Shown here piece after piece: positions 9,525 through 22,075 of a stretch of 64,000 nt of DNA. The number at the start of each line of letters is the position of its first letter. Positions within the stretch are counted from its first letter, which is position 1. Source of the stretch: Isoperla grammatica. Taxonomy: Eukaryota > Arthropoda > Insecta > Plecoptera > Perlodidae. Where the stretch lies: NCBI GenBank assembly GCA_945910005.1, contig OX246744.1, forward strand, positions 45,953,850 through 46,017,849. The letters are read 5' to 3'. The notes beneath the pieces are model-generated. The model did not search any database. It was not told the origin of the DNA and was given only the letters and a program-made list of their open reading frames with translations. A program made the translations under genes and the position numbers.

Positions 9525-12080
9525 AAGTAGTTGATAGGGTGGGTTTTAAAAGGAGGACGAGGTTTACATACAAAACCCGTTACCCTTCTCGCGAGCTCGT
9601 TGCGAACGGTAAATATGCTTGCTTTATTGGGAAAATCATTTTTTTTTGTAACACAAGCTTTTCTTACAAAGACATATAAATATGTCAAGGTACTGAAAAG
9701 ATATTAAACCTCATTATATTTATATGGAATGATTGAGCGAGCGTCTCCATTTATTATTTTGTTTCTTTATGGCACTTCGTTCTGTTGTTTTTTTTTTGTT
9801 TTTTTTTTTTGTCTGTCGATAGCGGTTGAACGGAAAGTCCGATCAACTTGAAATTTAGACCATCCACAAGCCTTGATGTGGATTGAAGGTGTGTAGTTTT
9901 GAGGCAAAATCTTTTGAAAACTTACAAAGTTATGAGACTAGTTAAGTTGGAACAACGAACGTAAGTTGAACCATTTCTATGTGTTTTTATTCTGCAAAAT
10001 TGAATGGAAAGCAATTGACCTTATTGACATTTCCATTGAATATCAAAATTAGAGTAATGATAAAATGATTTCAATATAAAGAGAAAAATCTTGGCTTGAA
10101 TTTTGATAACGATTTAAACAACTATGGTGAAATTATGCATTATTTTCTTATCCTGCATTTAAGTGACATTCGTAGTTAAAATACATTTAGCCTGTGGGTT
10201 AGAGTGGTTACATGTCAACACCTAATGAGACACTGAACATAATAGGCCATAGTGCTTGTGTCGTGTTTATACTAGTCCGATACCGTCTTGAGACTGCAAG
10301 GGTAGCCATGTTTTGTTCTAATACACCAACAGTTACTTGAGGAATGTAGTATAGTAAGCATGGCTGCTTGCAAACGGGTTTCAAGACTGTCTGGTACAAA
10401 AGATCTTAAACCTCCATGGAGATTTATTTTATCTTTAGATCGTCATATATTATCTTCAGTGTGGTGAAAGCTACTACTTAAGTTGATCCTTATTTACATT
10501 CTTACTTTCTTACTTGCTCACTTACTTAGTTGCTTACTTTTCACTTACTTACTTACTTATTTGCTTCCTTACTTAGTTACTAAGTGACTTAACTTATTAC
10601 TTACTAACTTGCTTACTTTTTACTTACGTACTTATTACTTACTTACTTATTACTTACTTGCTTACTTTTTACTTACTTAATTACTTGCTTACTTACTTAC
10701 TTGATTACTTACTTATTTACTTACTTACTTAATTGCTTTTTATTACTAACTTAATTACTTACTCACTTAATTACTTTACTAATTGCTTACTTACTCACTT
10801 ACTTACTTACTTACTTACTTATTTATTTACTTAACCCATCTATAAGTTACTTTACATAAAAACTACCTCAAACTTCGTTGTCGTTTTGATTCTAGAGGTA
10901 TTTTTTATTTACAGCATAATCTTATGGAACACGATATCTAGAGCTAATACGCCGCCAAATTTATTTAGACCTTCTTTTAGTAACTTCCACTCTCTGCAAG
11001 TTTATTATTCCGCATATTTAATAAGATGGAATCTGCTCCGGGTGGCGCCCTAGGGAGGGAAACAAAGGACGAAACATTAAATTGGAAGAATCTTGAAAGT
11101 TGTCAACAGAAGTGACGAACAGCTCAAAGTGCTGACGGCGCTTTTCAACTTTTCTCTCTGAAACTTGAAACAATATTATTCTTATATTCTCATTTCAGTG
11201 AGACGTGAAGAAGTTTGCTGCAAACAGAACCTCTTTGAAATATTATTATAAATAATGAACACGAAGGAATTATGATGGTCCATTATTCATTTCTGTACTG
11301 TCTACGATATATCAATGCTTATTAAAATTCCAGCTTCTTGTTTCAGTTTTAAATATCCGTATAAATAGGAACTTGTGATGTGTGATGCTGAAATACGGTA
11401 CAATCCAATGTTCAGAAATAAAACAAATACAAATGCTGGACAACGTTATGCGTCGAATACCCTTAATGTTAACTGTAACATATATTCTTGCCATCTATCT
11501 GCAAACTGAAAGTCTGTAGGTTCATATTTCTTGCATATTACTTCACCATGTTTTGCGATCAAAATGTAAAACCAAAAAATCTAGGACATTTTTGGTGTAT
11601 ATACATATTTCTTCGTGAACTGGTTCAATTAGTAATGGTCATAATAGGCCTACATGAATAATCCCAGGCAATTATTTTCCTCACTTACTTGTTTCATTTT
11701 CATCAAGCATAAATACTTCTTAACTCAAACCGTGAAAAAAAAACCACGACGTCAATTCCCCCCCCCCCCCCCCCCCCCTCCCCCCCGCCCCCGAAGCTAA
11801 CTTTCATAACACCTCCAGCTTTGTTGATAAACCTTAATCCCTAACTCAGCTATCAAACGTTTTCAAAATGGCAACGATTATGATTACCAACCACCGAAAA
11901 TGACATCAAACACTGCAGTATAACTTTATTACCGTGGAGATGATAAAATGTCTAGAAATCGATTTAGATTTGCTTTTAAAACCACAATCACTGGAACGCG
12001 TAGAAAGATTTCACTATGACCATAAAATCTTTTAACGGTTGCACAATTTATCTTCGTCTATATAGTTTTTATGAATGGCT
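9525..12080. other. Non-coding stretch with (TTAC)n and poly-C tracts
   Basis: No gene recognised. About 10470-10835 is an imperfect TTAC tetranucleotide microsatellite with acttgctt/acttattt interruptions. A run of about 19 C starts near 11760, preceded by aaaaaaaaccacgacg. T-rich homopolymers occur at 9788-9812. Confidence 0.7.
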
Positions 12081-12084
12081 GCGC

Positions 12085-12275
12085 ATTTAAACATTATTCG
12101 ATTTAATAGTGATCGAATGCATAATACATATTTTTATTTCCTTTACGTTTACACATAATTCGATTTAATAGTGATAGAATTCAAAATACATATTTTTATT
12201 TCCTTTACATTTACACATAATTCGATTGAATAGTGAACGAATGCATAATACATATTTTTAATTCCTTTAATCATT
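12085..12275. repeat. 62-bp tandem repeat, 3 copies
   Basis: The motif attcgatttaatagtga recurs at 12097, 12159 and 12221, followed each time by an 'atacatatttttatttcctt' segment. Period 62 bp, AT-rich, non-coding. Confidence 0.8.
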
Positions 12276-12534
12276 GGTTGCACATCTGTGCGCATGGCGG
12301 CCATCTTTGTTGACAAACATTGACGTTGTCTCTTCCGGTAAAACACAGAAGTCGTCACTTCTTAAAAATTCTGTCTGTTTTTTTTTTTTTATAAAAATTG
12401 CTTGTGGTAATTTGTAATTTCTGTTTTTTTTTTTTTACTTTTTTTTAATTCTACCTAATGTTTTTAATAAATTTGATTGATATTCGCCAATATTCTAGAA
12501 TAGGCTTACATCAATTGGTCACTGGTTTAGGTAC

Positions 12535-12558
12535 GGTTAGGTTAGGTTAGGTTAGGTG
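12535..12558 (+). repeat. Short interstitial TTAGG telomere-type run
   Basis: Four consecutive ttagg units (ggttaggttaggttaggt). TTAGG is the ancestral arthropod telomere repeat. A run this short can arise by chance or by break repair and does not show a chromosome end. Confidence 0.6.
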
Positions 12559-12559
12559 T

Positions 12560-13560
12560 CTGATACAACATCTGTATGTGTCCTGAGTCAGCCTGGCCTA
12601 GGTAGGACAGAGTTTTACCAACTTGAGTAATTGAATAAGACATAATCGCGACATTCTTATTTCTGCTTAACTAGGAAAACGCTCTGTTTGACGCGTTGAT
12701 AAGCGAGCGCGTCAATATCTACGAACTTTCTGGCGAAAAGATTTCAATGCTAATACAAACAACAATTAACAACAATTCAAGAATGCGCATTGCAAAAATG
12801 TTTCTAATTTCCATAGCTATTATACTTCCCGACATTGTTGGATGTAGTGCAATGTGCGTTGATAAGAATTTTCGCTGTCATGTTTTCGCCGCGGTCCGCC
12901 ACCGTTACTAACAGTTATTGACAGCAATAGAAATGTAATTTCTGCCTCTTATACGTATCGGATCGCGTTTACGTTAGTATATTCGTAACCGGACAAAAAT
13001 TTACTATACCATAGCCACCTCACATTTTGTCGTAACTGTGTTTCAAAAATATATTTTCGAGTAAATAATAAATACTGCTGAACATATAGATTTTATATTG
13101 TTCTATAACGTACGGGGGACGACATAGCAACTTAGTTCCCTTAAGGGGGACTATGTTTTGTACCGGACTGTCTTGATCCAATATGGCGTCTTATAAACTG
13201 CAGACTGAACCACTTAGCTCGTTAAGGGCGGATTTGAGGATTGTCCGCCGGCTACGGCAAAGGACTTAGCTTAAGCACTTAAGTGACTTGATTAAAACTG
13301 GATGATGGGAGTTAACTTAGAGAGAGATCCACCTGCTACGACTTAGGGGATGGGGACACCTTGGAAGTTATCACAATAGCGAGACCGGTGGCGTAGCGCA
13401 GAATTCGCCCCCCCCCCCCCCCCCCCCGCGACTTGTGAATAAATACCGACGGGTCTACCGCCATTTTTATTAACTTTTCGGTGTAGTTTAGCGGCTCTTC
13501 TTGAGCTGTCGCCCGCGATACTAAGTTTGTAACTACGATATCACTTGGATATGCTTTGCT
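12560..13560. other. Stretch without a recognisable gene
   Basis: Nothing supportable as coding. Contains a run of about 18 C at 13410-13427. The 71-codon ORF near 12696-12911 has no recognisable features. Confidence 0.5.
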
Positions 13561-13812
13561 AAAGGTCTCTCACACCAAGAAGCAAGATAGTGTCAAGGGA
13601 GTCAGGACCGCCCACATTTAGTTTCCAGCTTAAGAAGTGCGAATCACTAACTTTTTTCCCGATTATCTAGTACAATTTGGTTGCGTTAAGTTTTTTGACG
13701 GAAACCTGCTTGCACGTTTTCTTGTACGTTACCGTCAATAAACTGACCGCAACCAAATTGTACTAGATAATCGGGGAAAACTTTAGTGATACGTTGCTTG
13801 TTAAATTGAGAA
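13561..13812. mobile_element. Palindromic MITE, family M1, copy C, right end lost
   Basis: Begins aaaggtctctcacaccaag, the best-preserved family terminus, and continues through agtcaggaccgcccaca, the central 'acggaaacctgcttgcacg' in opposite orientation to copies A and B, and gtactagataatcggg. It breaks off at cttgttaaattgagaacg without the distal part of the right arm. Confidence 0.8.
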
Positions 13813-14675
13813 CGAAAAAGTAACTTTCTGACTTTTTTGGGTACCGCGAATTTAATAATTACTTGTTCTGATGTATACAAAACAGTGTATGCAATATACA
13901 CTGAACGGATATACAGTTCCTGTTGCTCCAGTAGGGCTCCCAGATGTTCACCCTCATGGGTGACAGTAGAGTAGACTTTGTTTCGTGGCTAGCTTGTGTA
14001 GATCTATTAGGCGCTATGGGAGCATGACTACGTGAACGAAGCACGTCAAAACGTTTTCATACCTTACCGTATATCGTACAAAACTCAAAACGGTTTCACT
14101 AAAACTTAAACGGTAGATCTATATGTACATCACAAAACGTTTTCAGGTGTATATCAACTGTTTTGAGTTCTCTAATAAGTCGCATCATGTATGGTTTTAC
14201 GTCAAAACGTTTAGATCCGATAATCAGTATACATTTCAAAACCTTTTTTTACCCCAAAACGTTGCTTTACAGTGAAACGCGTATATACTTAATGCGCCCG
14301 TCAGTGAGATCACTTCCCTGAGTGCAAAAGATGTTCTCCGTTCAACATGTGCTCGCCTTATAAACATTTATAAACATGCGTGCACGCGTGAATAATACAG
14401 CACAGCTATAAACATGCTCGCTAGCGCTGACGATGCACTTTCAGTATTGCCAATCATGCGACCGAGGCGGCGCTGCGGCGGAATACTCAACTAGCCCCGT
14501 GCGATGGCGCCGTAGAGAGTTTAGGTGTCAGGGGAGTGCTCAAGGTGGGGGGGGGGGGGGGGGGGCTCAGTCGTTAAGGGCATCGGGGGCCCAACTCTCA
14601 AGCTTCTACGAGTCCACTCACTTCGATACCATGTATACATAATTATACCAAATAAAATAAAAAATAAATAAATAC
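13813..14675. other. Non-coding stretch with recurring AAAACG motifs and poly-G
   Basis: Between 14045 and 14280 the motif aaaacg / cgtttt recurs many times in both orientations (acgtcaaaacgttttcatac, caaaacggtttcac, ccaaaacgttgc). A run of about 19 G lies at 14547-14566. No gene recognised. Confidence 0.5.
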
Positions 14676-14925
14676 ATAAATTCAAAGTTGTTCTGAATCG
14701 GCCTTGTTGATTCTGGCATTTGTCCGCAGGTGTTCGCACTGTCCAATCACTGATTCATATGTTTCGTATTTGAAATAACGATCTTTGATTGGTTATCGCT
14801 CACTCGTCGGTGGTGTTCGAAGCCTACAGGGTTGGTTTAGTCAATTTAAATTAAAGTCCCCCACTGCAAATCAGTTCAGTTACTGAGTGGGTAGACTCTA
14901 AATGTGAATTTATTTATTTATTTAA
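14676..14925 (+). mobile_element. SINE-A copy, 5'-truncated
   Basis: Starts at the internal 'ttcaaagttgttctgaatcg' and runs through gattctggcatttgtccgc to actgagtgggtagactct and a (TTTA)n tail at 14908-14925. It meets the next copy tail to tail. Confidence 0.85.
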
Positions 14926-15111
14926 TAAATCCACATTTAGAGTCCATACCCACTCAGTAACAATACTGATTTTCAGTGGGGGACTTAATTTAAAGTGGCT
15001 AAACCAACCCTGTAGGCTTCGAACACCATCGACGAGTGAGCGATAACCAATCAAAGATCGATATATTTCAAATACGAAACACGTGAACCAGTGATTGGAC
15101 AGTGCGAACAC
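14926..15111 (-). mobile_element. SINE-A copy, inverted against the previous one
   Basis: The reverse orientation begins at the A/T tail shared with the copy at 14676-14925, so the pair forms an inverted repeat of about 180-bp arms with almost no loop. A transcript across the pair could fold into long dsRNA. It ends at gacagtgcgaacact. Confidence 0.85.
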
Positions 15112-15215
15112 TTGGTGCTACTCAGAGACATGGGTTCGAATCCCGTGCAAGGCATACGGGTGCTGTTCATCCTCACCCATCACCGCTCATCGTCTCAGAA
15201 TAATTGCAGCAACGA
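15112..15215 (+). mobile_element. Third tRNA-like SINE fragment
   Basis: Contains a B-box-like 'gggttcgaatcccgtgcaag' and then 'cacccatcaccgctcatcg'. No acceptor stem or proper anticodon arm could be drawn, so this looks like a SINE remnant, not a tRNA gene. Confidence 0.4.
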
Positions 15216-17140
15216 AGCATCAAACTCACCATTAACACGTACCTATACTTTTATATGTGGTGATAACTTTCTGGTGCTATGAAGATGTACATTAATTTCG
15301 AGCGGTTTTAGTACTAAAACTAAACTATCCGAGTTTAGTTTTGTTTTGTTGGCTTCTACTCATGCGAATACGTGCCCACATATAACATCAGACGTAAGTT
15401 GTTCTTCTTCCCCTCGAGAATCTAATAACATTTCTTGCCGCATGAAAAACAAAAACACGGATCCGTAATTTTACCCCCAACCTCAAGGATGTTTGCCCGC
15501 AGCATTAATATGTGGGTATTAGAATCTAGCCGAGAAAGTTACCAAACTGTTGTATTAACTGCGCGGCGACGACGGTGGAGCTAAACTGGCCGACTTGACT
15601 AGCGGGATTATTTATAACTACACTCTCGTCGGTACTCAATGTTTAAGGAAAATCGATGTTTACTCATTAGACTTGACGAAATACACAATACCAAATTTAT
15701 ATTGTTTGACTGATTATATTTTCCCTATTATCATGATTGCGAAATGACCTTGTAAAAAATAACAAATTAATTTTGGAATTGTTGCGTTTATTATACATTT
15801 TTTTGTATTTTTATGGTTAAAATTGATAGAAAGTTCCTTATTCATTTCATATGTTGGTATTAATGTTATTCTGAATAGTTTTCTCAATATTGCAGATTCA
15901 GTGAAACCAATTTTTAAATCAAGTCTTCTATAAATATCTATGTTCTATTTATAATATGTGAATCTCATTTAAACCGAGTTTTAATTTACTCTGCTTCCAA
16001 ATAGTTTTACTTAATTCGTTTATAAATACATTTCGAACAATTTATTAGCCTTCATTTGCATTTGTCCAATAGTGGTTGTACAAACATACTTAGATTTGTT
16101 TATGTCTGCCCCACTTGTATAGTATTGTTTATTTTTTAATTTTAAATTTGCATATCAATGGATTCTGCTGAGAATCTCCAAACAAGAACAAAAACAAAAC
16201 AAACTTCCACTTTTAATATATTCCACAGCCGCACTTTTGTCGTTGTGAATAATTCTTAGGAAATATGGATATCTAGTTAAAAAAATAGCAGGATGCAAAT
16301 CCTTCGTTTTCCCTTCTACAAGATTAACATTTATAAATTTTAATTTCCGCTTTCCGTTTTCAAATGTGTCCATCAATACGGATTCCGCAAAAGAAGATTG
16401 ACGGAGGCTATATTGGAAATGAGATTTAAAAGTAAACGACAGGAAAATATTCTACCCTTAAATTCTTTGCAAGTTTCAAAAATAGAGAATAGTCCATATT
16501 CACAGCATAGGTCCCATCTACAAAATTAATGCCAACTAGATATTTCGTTTGTTGGAAAAGGTCGTAGTTCCATTTCTGTACAATCGCAAAGCTTGATTAA
16601 GCAACATTAGATACCAAGTGCATTATACACCAGTCGCCCTGTTTGTTCAAAACAAATTACCAAACTCGGTACTTATGTACTAGTGACACCGGGCCTTAGA
16701 AACTATCTTCCTTTGCACTGAAAAGAAAAACTAACTCTCAATTCTCAAGGCGCCGAGTTTGGCCACTGAGGGCGCTAGTGAAAATGAACGAAGCGCTCAA
16801 GTGGCAATGTCACGCAACTTTCGGATGAAGCAGCGTCGTTCTTCACACGTCGCTAAAGGCAAAATTGTGAAAATTGTTTTATTTATGCGGTTTTCAAAAA
16901 CTTTAGGCTGATTATGAATCCCGGCAGTCCATCTTAAAAGGCAAGGCGCCATTTAAATCAGGACACGTCTTAGACTTACAAACAAAACAAGATAATTCAC
17001 AATAATATCCGGCACTATTTTCAACCGCGGAATGCAATCTTCACCAATAAGTTGCTACATTTGGCCACATCTAGCGCTGTATGTACTAACACACGGTGCC
17101 ATGCAACATGCTCATGTTTTGTTTGTCTACAACAATGTCT
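15216..17140. other. AT-rich stretch without a recognisable gene
   Basis: A 73-codon minus-strand ORF at 16155-16376 looks mildly protein-like (basic N-terminus, then PYFLRIIHND), but I recognise no family and see no splice context. Otherwise nothing was found. Confidence 0.45.
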
Positions 17141-17148
17141 TCTTGAAG

Positions 17149-17257
17149 TTCGAGAACAAGGTATGCTTGATCTCCGCCTGGCGGAGGCTCGTCGAACTCC
17201 CGAGTTCGACGAGCCTCTGCCAGGCGGAGATCAAGCAGACCTTGTTCGAGTCGAGAA
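17149..17257. repeat. Near-perfect hairpin with about 50-bp arms
   Basis: The left arm from gttcgagaacaaggtatgct through cttgatctccgcctggcgg to cgtcgaact is matched by its reverse complement (agttcgacgagcctctgcc, ... gcttgatct, accttgttcgag) after a loop of only a few bases (cccg). There are about three mismatches. The arms are much more GC-rich than the flanks. Confidence 0.9.
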
Positions 17258-17380
17258 TATGGCCACCTAAATGTCCGTGATGTCACGTGAAAATAAAGAA
17301 TATTGCTGTTACTTTCTTGTTCATTTAAAAGCGTATTACAATTCAACACTTTTGCTGCAATCGTTTCAGCGAAGCACCAA

Positions 17381-17605
17381 CGCGTTGAGCGATAAGTGAC
17401 CTGTATATAGCGTGGGGGAACAACAACGCGTTGAGCGATAAGTGGCCTGTATATAGCGTGGGGGCAAAACGACGCGTTGAGCGGTAAGTGGCCTGTATAT
17501 AGCGTGGGGGGCAAAACAACGCGTTGAGCGGTAAGTGACCTGTATATAGCGTGGGGGCACAACAACGCGTTGAGCGATAAGTGGCCTGTATACAGCGCGG
17601 GTCCG
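17381..17605. repeat. 46-bp tandem repeat, 5 copies
   Basis: Unit gcgttgagcgataagtgg + cctgtatatagcgtggggg + caaaacaa. Starts at 17381, 17427, 17473, 17520 and 17566. Variants are gat/ggt and gacc/ggcc. Because 46 is not a multiple of 3, all minus-strand frames rotate through the same peptide; the overlapping ORFs there are artefacts. Confidence 0.9.
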
Positions 17606-17639
17606 CGTACGTGCAGAACACAAAATGCCCACTCACCGC

Positions 17640-20600
17640 TCGCTATAAAATGGCAGCACCGCCCACTTGAGACAAAGACCGCGTTTGTTTTATCTTCCAA
17701 GTGAAGCGATAAGAGCTTTGTACGATAAACTTTCCACACCACAGAAAGTTGAAAGTTTTCTCCAGAGCTTTTAAAACAAACAGAATAACTACATTGAATT
17801 AGCGTCTACCCTTCCAATCGTAATTAAAATGCTAATTTCCAATTAAAAACTTGTCGACGTTCTCTTTGATATTTCATTGGGTTTCATTTTGATTGCCTTT
17901 CCGAGGGTAACTTGTCAACAGTTGACTCATTAGCTCATTTTAGTTCATTATCTCGTGTTTTCATGCAACATAATGAGAACTGGGTGGAATATTTTAATTA
18001 ATGATGTTGATCTTTCGGAAATATTTCCCAACTTCCTTGCAAATACACAAATATGTATAAGCCAAAGTGGCTAATTCCGAGAATATGAAGGGAAAATTGT
18101 AATTTAATTAATAGTGTAGGAGCGAAACTTTGTGAATGTTTAGAGTTTCAAAATATTGACTTCAATATAGAAAGTCGAGTACGTCCTAATTCAATTTTCT
18201 TCACACAAAACAATACAAAAAATCTGTAAAATGTCGATAAAACAAGACACTGCAGTTTCTGTCCCGTCTGGGCCCGGGGAAGAACAGGCCCAAACTGACT
18301 CTGCTAGTCGTAAGAGGCGACGAAAGGAGACCCTGTCCCTTAAAATACGCATAAAATACAAGAAGAACAGTAAACAAATGAATTAGTGAAAAAATTATAT
18401 TGCAATTATACCATTAGTAATACCTGGCACATTCCAAAGAAATAAAATACATGTAAAAATAAAATGTCGCCTAGTCCTGGAACCTGAAACTAATTTTGTG
18501 GACCTAATATAAGGCCTACTGACCTTGATGCCCTTAGGCTTTAATATACTCATCCAGATTACACACGGATTTGTCAATGCACGACACGACTGCAAGTGAT
18601 CGGGTGATTCGGACTTGAAAGCCGAGCGCTTCGTAATGCGAGCCGGCTATATTTCTCATCTGTCCGCTAGGGTTACCCGTACAGTGACGTCATTGTTCCG
18701 TGCAGCCATATTTTAAAACTCTAATTACTCAGCCACCAGATGTCCGATCAAGCTAATTCCAACACCTATTATCACGAAATTGAATTACTATTGATATAAT
18801 GTGCGAGGAAATTAAGATGAGACAGGACCTTTTAGAAAAAACAACCACCCACTCAGCATCTTACGTAATTGCTAAACAAAGTACGACACTTCCGGCATCC
18901 ACTAGACTCTCAACTGAATCACTCTCTTGTTTGCCGGAAAATAAACTCTGATGCTCAGTCCTCCATTAGCTCAGCGGAAGTGACTTCTTAAAGGGGATGT
19001 GACGGTCTGAGAAGTGAAGCTTTAAGGGGGAGAGCGATGAACCCTATACCTACCTCGCCACGCTGAACATTTCTTATTCATTGGGGTGTTCAACAGCTCA
19101 AACACTTGTTAATGCAATTATGTAAATGTGTTGTTATCATTATTCATTTTGGGTAATTACGCTACGGGTAAAGTTTGCAAAACTATAGTGTTGTAATATA
19201 AACTTATAAAGCAATGAAGTAAAAAAGATGAATCTCTTTTGCAATGTCTAATAGTTTTATTCTTAAATGGATAGAGCTTATTTAACATTAAAAAATAATT
19301 AACTTTCATTCACGTTTGAAAAATAAGCATTAATTTATTATTTACAAATAAATCGATACAATTGATTTTATTACAAATTTTAAATTGAATTTCTTTTAGC
19401 TTTACTGGAAATATTCGCCAAATTATGTAAAATCTGAACGAAATATGATTTTGTGAATAATTTTCAGTAATAAAATTAAACATGGTTTATATTTTGAAGG
19501 ATTAAAAAAATGAGGTGTTTTTAGTTAAAATAAGAAAAATCGACCTATTTTGAGCAGCATTATTATTAGCTATAATCAGAATAGTCGCACACACTCAAAA
19601 TATTTTTAAGTTCGGCAATTAACTCTCAAACTAATTTTCTCACATATTATATATTTTGTTTACTATAAAGCACATCTCTATAAATGATACACTAGGGACT
19701 ATAGTAAGGGGTATATAGGGTAGGACCTCATCTGCTGCCTCTTGAAAGGTCCGGGTCACTACTGCAGACATCCTACCCGGGCACAGAGCCATAATATCTC
19801 CATCGAGCTATATTGCGACACAAACTTACTAGCTAGGATCATTTTTATTGGATTTATATGAGTTCATTTATTTGACTATGATTATTGGCATGACATGGTT
19901 CTTGTAGTTTTGTTGTTTCATACGAATAAGGGATCCTAACCCCACAGATTTTTACTGTAGAAATAACACCTAAAATAATATTGAATTGAAAATAATTGCA
20001 TATGATAAAAAATAAAACAAAACAAACTCATTCAGCAAAAGCCAAGATTTTTCTTTAAAACACAACTATTTGTTATAAAATAATGTTATAACATTCTTAT
20101 TTATGGTTCGGTTGTATAATAAAGTGTTTTTTTTATTTGTGGTAAGTTGAAGTATTGGTTATTATTTTATCTACATAAGACTGTATTATCACTGACTGTC
20201 TAAGGAGGTACCTTGTAATTAATGTATCATTATTCACTTTCTTCGTTAGATTAAAATGTATTGAACCATATTGACATATGTATCAGTACTTCATCGACGT
20301 CGCTAGTTCAATATAGTGTTAACGTTTGCCAAATTCGTGTTTAGCCCATTATCTAAACAATATCTGTGTTGAAAATTGAAATACAAAATATATTTATCTA
20401 TTCATATTTCATAATATGTAATAATATTCTGGGTCCCATAAATATGTTCAGCAAATGTTTTTACGGGATTTGAAACCAATATTTTAAATTAATATCAAAA
20501 TGTGTTTATAACATAAAGTATCAACAGTTACATATAAGATTATTGAACAATTTGTATCTAACTTACAATGTAAGTTTAAGATGGCTATGTGGCCAAAGAA

Positions 20601-21225
20601 AAGTGAATATTTGTAATTACGTGTATATGTATAGCTTTGTAATTTTATCATAATAATTTTTTACCTGGAAGTTGTGGGGATTTATGAACAAAATGGATGA
20701 AAATCCAAATATCAGAAAATAGGGTTGGACATAAAGGCAAGTTGCTGGCTTAAACTTGCTAATATATCTAATATCAATGTACCTATAATTGTGTTTTAAC
20801 AGCATACATTTTGTATGCAGCTTACAACCAAACTCAAACTTTGATATTTTGTAACAATACATTTTATTTCTTTGATATAGCTTGATAATAATGTGTTAAC
20901 TGAATATCAATTGTAATATAAAATATATTATTTTTGTAAAACCTAATTGCATTGTTAGCAACTTAAGTAGTATCCAACTCATATCTATGGGCTAAGTGTT
21001 AAGAATATGCCTGCCTGTGTTCTTAGCTTAAAATGTAAATGTAAACATTGTACGGTAATATTTATGACCTTGTAATAATATGTAATGAATAAATAATGTT
21101 TTTCAAATAAGGTTTTGTGTATTTTTCATTTCTTTGAGTCTCCATTTCTAAATCTTCCCTATTCCGCTCATTCCGATAAAAGTAACCAACTTATGTACCC
21201 ACCGTAACATTCTCTTCCGTATCTA
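17640..21225. other. Long AT-rich stretch without a recognisable gene
   Basis: No ORF with family features. At 18232-18390 a GC-richer patch includes 'ctgctagtcgtaagaggcga', a motif I associate with 3' UTRs of insect non-LTR elements, followed by the caagaagaacagtaaacaaa segment shared with 3985-4020. Near 18680 a TGACGTCA-type site occurs. The rest is featureless. Confidence 0.5.
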
Positions 21226-21228
21226 CAG

Positions 21229-21641
21229 CTCCTTGCATCCCTGCTTCCAATGCAGAAGGTCACGGGTTCAAATCCCGCTTCAGGCAGAAGTTTTTTAACT
21301 TCTAATATGGATTCAGTTCCATTACTTCTTGGCTTAGGAATAAGTAAACGGTGACTTTGGAGCCGTCCTAGCGACGAAGCACTCAATAAATTCAAAGTTG
21401 TTCTGAATCGGCCTTGTTGATTCTGGCATTTGTCCGCAGGTGTTCGCACTGTCCAATCACTGATTCATATGTTTCGTATTTGAAATATCGATCTTTGATT
21501 GGTTATCGCTCACTCGTCGATGGTGTTCGAAGCCTACAGGGTTGGTTTAGTCACTTTAAATTAAAGTCCCCCGCTGTAAATCAGTTTAGTACTGAGTGGG
21601 TAGACTCTAAATGTGAATTTATTTTATTTTATTTTATTTAA
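21229..21641 (+). mobile_element. SINE-A copy, near full length
   Basis: The tRNA-like head starts with catccctgcttccaatgcag and the B-box 'gtcacgggttcaaatcccgc', then the body (gtaaacggtgactttggagc, gtgttcgcactgtccaatca) and the terminal motif with a (TTTTA)n tail. The head resembles tRNA-Gly(TCC), but the D-arm is degraded and the element continues as non-tRNA sequence, so it is a SINE. Confidence 0.85.
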
Positions 21642-21825
21642 GATCAACAGAATCCTGACGTTCTTTCACACATTTGTAAGACAGTATGTTTGTTCACCAA
21701 CCTTGCTGAACATCCGACTTCCATCTGTTAAAACTCTTTAAAATTAAAATTGCTTTAAAATGCGTTTCAATAGTCCCAAAAGAAAATAAAAATATGTCAT
21801 CCTATAGAGAATTTAATTCTCTTCA

Positions 21826-22075
21826 ATTTCAATTTCAATTTCAATTTTATTGGCAGTATACATTGTCAAGTTATAATACAATCGTGTTTTTAGGAATGGT
21901 ATGATATAAACACAATATAGTCAGGGTTTACTGTTTGCATTTTGGTGCATACATAAGTGAAAAGACTTGGGCGTGTGCACCTGATGCCTGTTTGCCGCTA
22001 CTTAAAAGCTAATTTCAATCTAAGTACTAAATTTAATATTAATTTTATATAAATTTAAATACTAAACATATGCTA
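21826..22075 (-). mobile_element. 3' end of a non-LTR retrotransposon with (TTGAAA)n tail
   Basis: On the minus strand a segment ends at tgccaataaaattgaaattg, with four ATTGAA-type repeats as tail (21826-21850). A polyadenylation-like AATAAA just before a short tandem tail is typical of CR1/L2-group elements. No coding sequence remains. Confidence 0.5.

Noticed and set aside
17381..17605. CRISPR-like array
   Set aside because: Repeats are contiguous with no unique spacers, in a eukaryotic sequence. The same holds for the 31-bp array at 5961-6176.
17343..17742. Minus-strand ORFs with repeated YTGHLPLNAL-type peptides
   Set aside because: Explained by the 46-bp tandem repeat and the adjacent hairpin.
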